A stretch of DNA of 64,000 bases from Burkholderiales bacterium (GTDB lineage: Bacteria; Pseudomonadota; Gammaproteobacteria; Burkholderiales; Burkholderiaceae_C): assembly GCA_016703325.1 (NCBI GenBank), contig JADJCH010000019.1, positions 1 to 64,000 of the forward strand, written 5' to 3'. The position numbers and the translations under genes were made by a program. The notes under the pieces are model-generated. The model made no database searches. It had not been told where the DNA came from and was given only the letters and a program-made list of their open reading frames with translations. How positions within the stretch are numbered: position 1 is the first letter of the stretch; each line of letters begins with the position of its first letter. Below are positions 61,678-64,000 of the stretch, one piece after another.

Positions 61678-62778
61678 TCAGCGCAGCGGCTCCACCGTCA
61701 CCGCCACCCGGGGCTGGGCCCGTCCGCCACCACGGATCACCCCCCGCAGAGGGGCGACATCCGCGTAGTCGCGCCCCCAGGCCAGCGTGACATGGTCCTG
61801 CCCGGCCGGCACCCCGTTGGTCGGGTCCAGTGCCACCCAGCCGTTGAGCGGGCACCACACCGCCACCCAGGCATGTGACGCGTCCGCCCCGACCAGACGC
61901 GGTTGGCCGGGCGGTGGTTGAGTCAGCAGGTAGCCGCTGACGTAGCGCGCAGCCAGCCCGATGGATCGCATCGCCGCGATCATCACATGCGCAAAGTCCT
62001 GACACACCCCGCGCCGCTGCGCCAGAGCCTCCGGCGCCCGCGTGGCCACCGAGGTGGCGCTGGGCCGGTACTCGAAGCGCCGGTAGATGTGCTGCATCAG
62101 CGTCATGGCCCCCGCCAGCAACGGCTGCCTCGGGATGAAGGCTTCCCGCGCAAACTGGGCCAGCGTGCTGCTGCGAGGTGCGTAGACCGAGGGCAGTGCA
62201 AACTCGACCGCCTCGTCATGCGGCACGCCCGGGTGATACCGCAGCCGCGTGGCCGCCTCTTCCCAGGCCGGGCTGGCAAACAGCTGCAAGGTGGGCGCCG
62301 GACGCAGCTCCACCACAAAACCGGAGCACACCCGCAGGTGATCGTGCACCCGTGCATGGCTGAAGGCTGCGCGCCAGTTGCCCCAGACATCCTGGCTTTG
62401 ATGCACTCCAGGCGGCACGGTCACCGGCCACACCCCGTCCCCCCGCGACGCGGCCGGGCCAAAGTCGGCCTTCATCTCCGTGGCCGTGGGCAGCTCCAGA
62501 TCGGGCACCGGGTCGATCTCCAACTGCCATTGGCGGATCTGCTGCAGCGGGGTCGGCCGGGGTCGCAGGTGCGCCAGATGGTGCGCCAGCTCCACCGCAG
62601 CATCGTATTCATAGACGGTTTCGTGCTGTACACGCAGCGTCCGCACGCCCGGCCGAGCCTGCAGGGCAGGAGGCGGGGATGGCAGCGGCGGTGTGACAGG
62701 CACCTCCACCGGACCCTGTGCTGCAACCGGTGACCGGCGGGCTTCACTGCCAGACACTGTGCTCATCGGCTCGGACAT
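61678..62778 (-). CDS. Transglutaminase-like family protein
   Basis: 366 aa. After a Pro-rich N-terminus the bacterial transglutaminase-like N domain (RVQHETVYEYDAAVELAHHLAHLRPRP) is followed by the core domain with catalytic Cys in RRGVCQDFAHVMIAAMRSIG, His in DASHAWVAVWCP and Asp in ALDPTNGV. This family is regularly encoded with alpha-E and circularly permuted ATP-grasp proteins, as here. The start overlaps the upstream gene by 35 bases (23 if the second ATG at 62766 is used). Confidence 0.9.
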   Translation of the reverse strand: MSEPMSTVSGSEARRSPVAAQGPVEVPVTPPLPSPPPALQARPGVRTLRVQHETVYEYDAAVELAHHLAHLRPRPTPLQQIRQWQLEIDPVPDLELPTATEMKADFGPAASRGDGVWPVTVPPGVHQSQDVWGNWRAAFSHARVHDHLRVCSGFVVELRPAPTLQLFASPAWEEAATRLRYHPGVPHDEAVEFALPSVYAPRSSTLAQFAREAFIPRQPLLAGAMTLMQHIYRRFEYRPSATSVATRAPEALAQRRGVCQDFAHVMIAAMRSIGLAARYVSGYLLTQPPPGQPRLVGADASHAWVAVWCPLNGWVALDPTNGVPAGQDHVTLAWGRDYADVAPLRGVIRGGGRAQPRVAVTVEPLR

Positions 62779-64000
62779 GGGAGAAGAGATGGCGGCTCAC
62801 TTCGTCGGAAACGCGACGGGTGGCTTCCTCGCAGGCGCGCAGGGAATCGACCAGGCGCTTGGCATGGCCCTGCTCGTCCAGCCGGGTCAGTTCGGCCAGG
62901 GACCAGTGGTCCGGCCGTGGCAGCAAGGCGCTCACCAGCTCAGCCCAAGGTGGGTCGTGACGGGCCAGCTTGCGCAGGCGTTCGCGCATGGTGCGCGACA
63001 CCCAGGCCAGAGAGCGGGGGTTGTCGGTGTCCAGCACCAGCAGGTGCAGCAGCGGGGGCACTTCGCGGCGCGCCTGAAAATGGGCGCGGTAGGTGATGGT
63101 GGAGTCAAACAGGCCCAGCAGCAGCGCAAAACCATCGTCGTGTGCGGGCAGTCCAGCCTCGAACCCCTCGGCCAGGGCATGGGCCAGCATGCCCAGTCGC
63201 TCCAGCTGGCGGCCCACGCTGAGCAGGCGCCAGCCATCGTCGCGGGTCATGCGGTCGGTCTGGGCACCGGTGATGGCGGCCAGGTGGGTGGCGGCCCGGT
63301 TGAGCACCAGCAGCACATCGCTCAGCGGCTCATGCCCCTCCAGGGCCATCACGCTGCCCAGCTGGGCGGCAAACTGCTGCTCCAGCTCCACGATCAGCGA
63401 CCAGTGCTCGGTGGACAGGCGCTCGCGCAGCGCCTGCGCGCACTGTCGCAGCGCGCGCAGGTTGAAGGCCACGCTGCAGGCCCCGTCGGCATCCCCCAGC
63501 GCACGGATCAGCGCGCGCTCGAACAGCCGCGCCGCCTGGGCCGAGGGCCGCGCCGGCGAGGGCACCCCGGCGTCGATCAGGCCGTGGCGCAGCGCCAGGC
63601 CGTGCAGCACCTCCAGCACCTTCTCGCTGGACATGGGCAACGCCTCCAGCGCCAGGCGGGCGATGCGCAGGCTGTTTTCCGCCCGCTCGGTGTAACGGCC
63701 CAGCCAGAACAGGTTCTCGGCCGAGCGGCTGGTGATGATGCGGTGCCAGCCGGCCAGCTCCTCCGGCGCGAGCGGCCGCGGCAGCAGGCTGGTGCGGTCC
63801 ACCTCACCTTCGGTGAGCACCCAGGTATCGGTACTGGCACTGCCGCGCTGCATGCACAGGTAGGCATCTGCGCCGCGCGCATTCGCCCGGGTCGGATTCT
63901 CGGGGCGGCCATCCGCGCCGCGGCGCGCCACCGGGTCAATCCCCCGGCAACACACACCAGCCCCCGCGCCGTCGGACATCGCAAAGACACGCAGCACCAC
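62744..64000 (-). CDS. Circularly permuted ATP-grasp / alpha-E fusion protein (5' end beyond window)
   Basis: 418 codons visible; the gene continues past base 64000. The first visible 70 residues look like the C-terminal end of a circularly permuted type 2 ATP-grasp domain (MQRGSASTDTWVLTEGEVD). From about residue 88 an alpha-E domain follows (SRSAENLFWLGRYTERAENSLRIARL). Alpha-E plus ATP-grasp plus transglutaminase is a conserved set thought to make and process a peptide-type modification, without an established product. Confidence 0.85.
   Translation of the reverse strand: MVLRVFAMSDGAGAGVCCRGIDPVARRGADGRPENPTRANARGADAYLCMQRGSASTDTWVLTEGEVDRTSLLPRPLAPEELAGWHRIITSRSAENLFWLGRYTERAENSLRIARLALEALPMSSEKVLEVLHGLALRHGLIDAGVPSPARPSAQAARLFERALIRALGDADGACSVAFNLRALRQCAQALRERLSTEHWSLIVELEQQFAAQLGSVMALEGHEPLSDVLLVLNRAATHLAAITGAQTDRMTRDDGWRLLSVGRQLERLGMLAHALAEGFEAGLPAHDDGFALLLGLFDSTITYRAHFQARREVPPLLHLLVLDTDNPRSLAWVSRTMRERLRKLARHDPPWAELVSALLPRPDHWSLAELTRLDEQGHAKRLVDSLRACEEATRRVSDEVSRHLFSHVRADEHSVWQ

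Noticed and set aside
1..64000. CRISPR arrays, rRNA genes, riboswitches, phage genes
   Set aside because: I looked for regularly spaced repeats, conserved RNA motifs and phage or integrase genes and saw none.

Overview
The window looks like a chromosomal segment of a high-GC betaproteobacterium of the order Burkholderiales (Rubrivivax/Leptothrix/Comamonadaceae type). This rests on the gene content (salicylate 5-hydroxylase with gentisate genes, LapD/LapG next to a TolC-type gene, pepA/holC back to back with lptF/lptG, CysB next to a CbiX-like protein) and on uniformly GC-rich coding sequence. The assignment to order is an inference; I see no 16S gene.

Region A (1-16.2 kb) is one long minus-strand operon: BCCP, biotin carboxylase, PYC/OADA-type carboxyltransferase, HAD phosphatase, acetoacetyl-CoA synthetase-like ligase, Tm-1/UPF0261 protein, two short-chain dehydrogenases, a complete branched-chain-amino-acid-type ABC importer and an amidase. 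An IclR regulator is divergent. The gene set fits carboxylation of a ketone to a beta-keto acid followed by CoA activation. The carboxyltransferase appears to lack the arginine that holds the carboxylate of pyruvate, so a substrate without a carboxylate is plausible. This is the best candidate for an undescribed system here.

Region B (16.2-36 kb) is a salicylate catabolic cluster. On the minus strand, nagAa-nagI-nagK-nagG-nagH-nagAb, an ABC importer and nagL convert salicylate to gentisate, maleylpyruvate, fumarylpyruvate and then fumarate plus pyruvate. On the plus strand, a GAF-Fis regulator precedes a GMC alcohol dehydrogenase and a salicylaldehyde dehydrogenase closely matching NahF, suggesting a funnel from salicyl alcohol. 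A NagR-like LysR protein sits between the two arms, and similar 15-bp boxes (ATCACCC-N4-TGAT) lie on both sides of its gene. The importer's livH carries a one-base deletion, and its livF has Arg in place of the Walker A Lys.

Region C (36-43.6 kb) is a decayed zone: frameshifted doxX, a LysR gene reduced to its DNA-binding domain (with an intact operator), egtD broken by a nonsense codon and an IS1182-type element, egtB with internal deletions, an aldehyde dehydrogenase cut off by an IS630-type element, and that IS630 itself frameshifted. It ends at a tRNA-Pro(GGG) gene.

Region D (43.6-64 kb) looks like core genome: tRNA-Pro, lapD-lapG divergent from a TolC-like gene with an extra C-terminal domain, tRNA-Ser(GGA), a third LivK-type protein, holC-pepA divergent from lptFG, a CbiX-like protein with cysB, an aminotransferase, an enoyl-CoA hydratase behind a 20-bp palindrome, a Crp/Fnr regulator, a phosphotransferase, and a transglutaminase / alpha-E / ATP-grasp group running off the right edge. 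No intergenic gap exceeds about 300 bp apart from the decayed stretches described. I saw no CRISPR array, rRNA, riboswitch, prophage or integrase.
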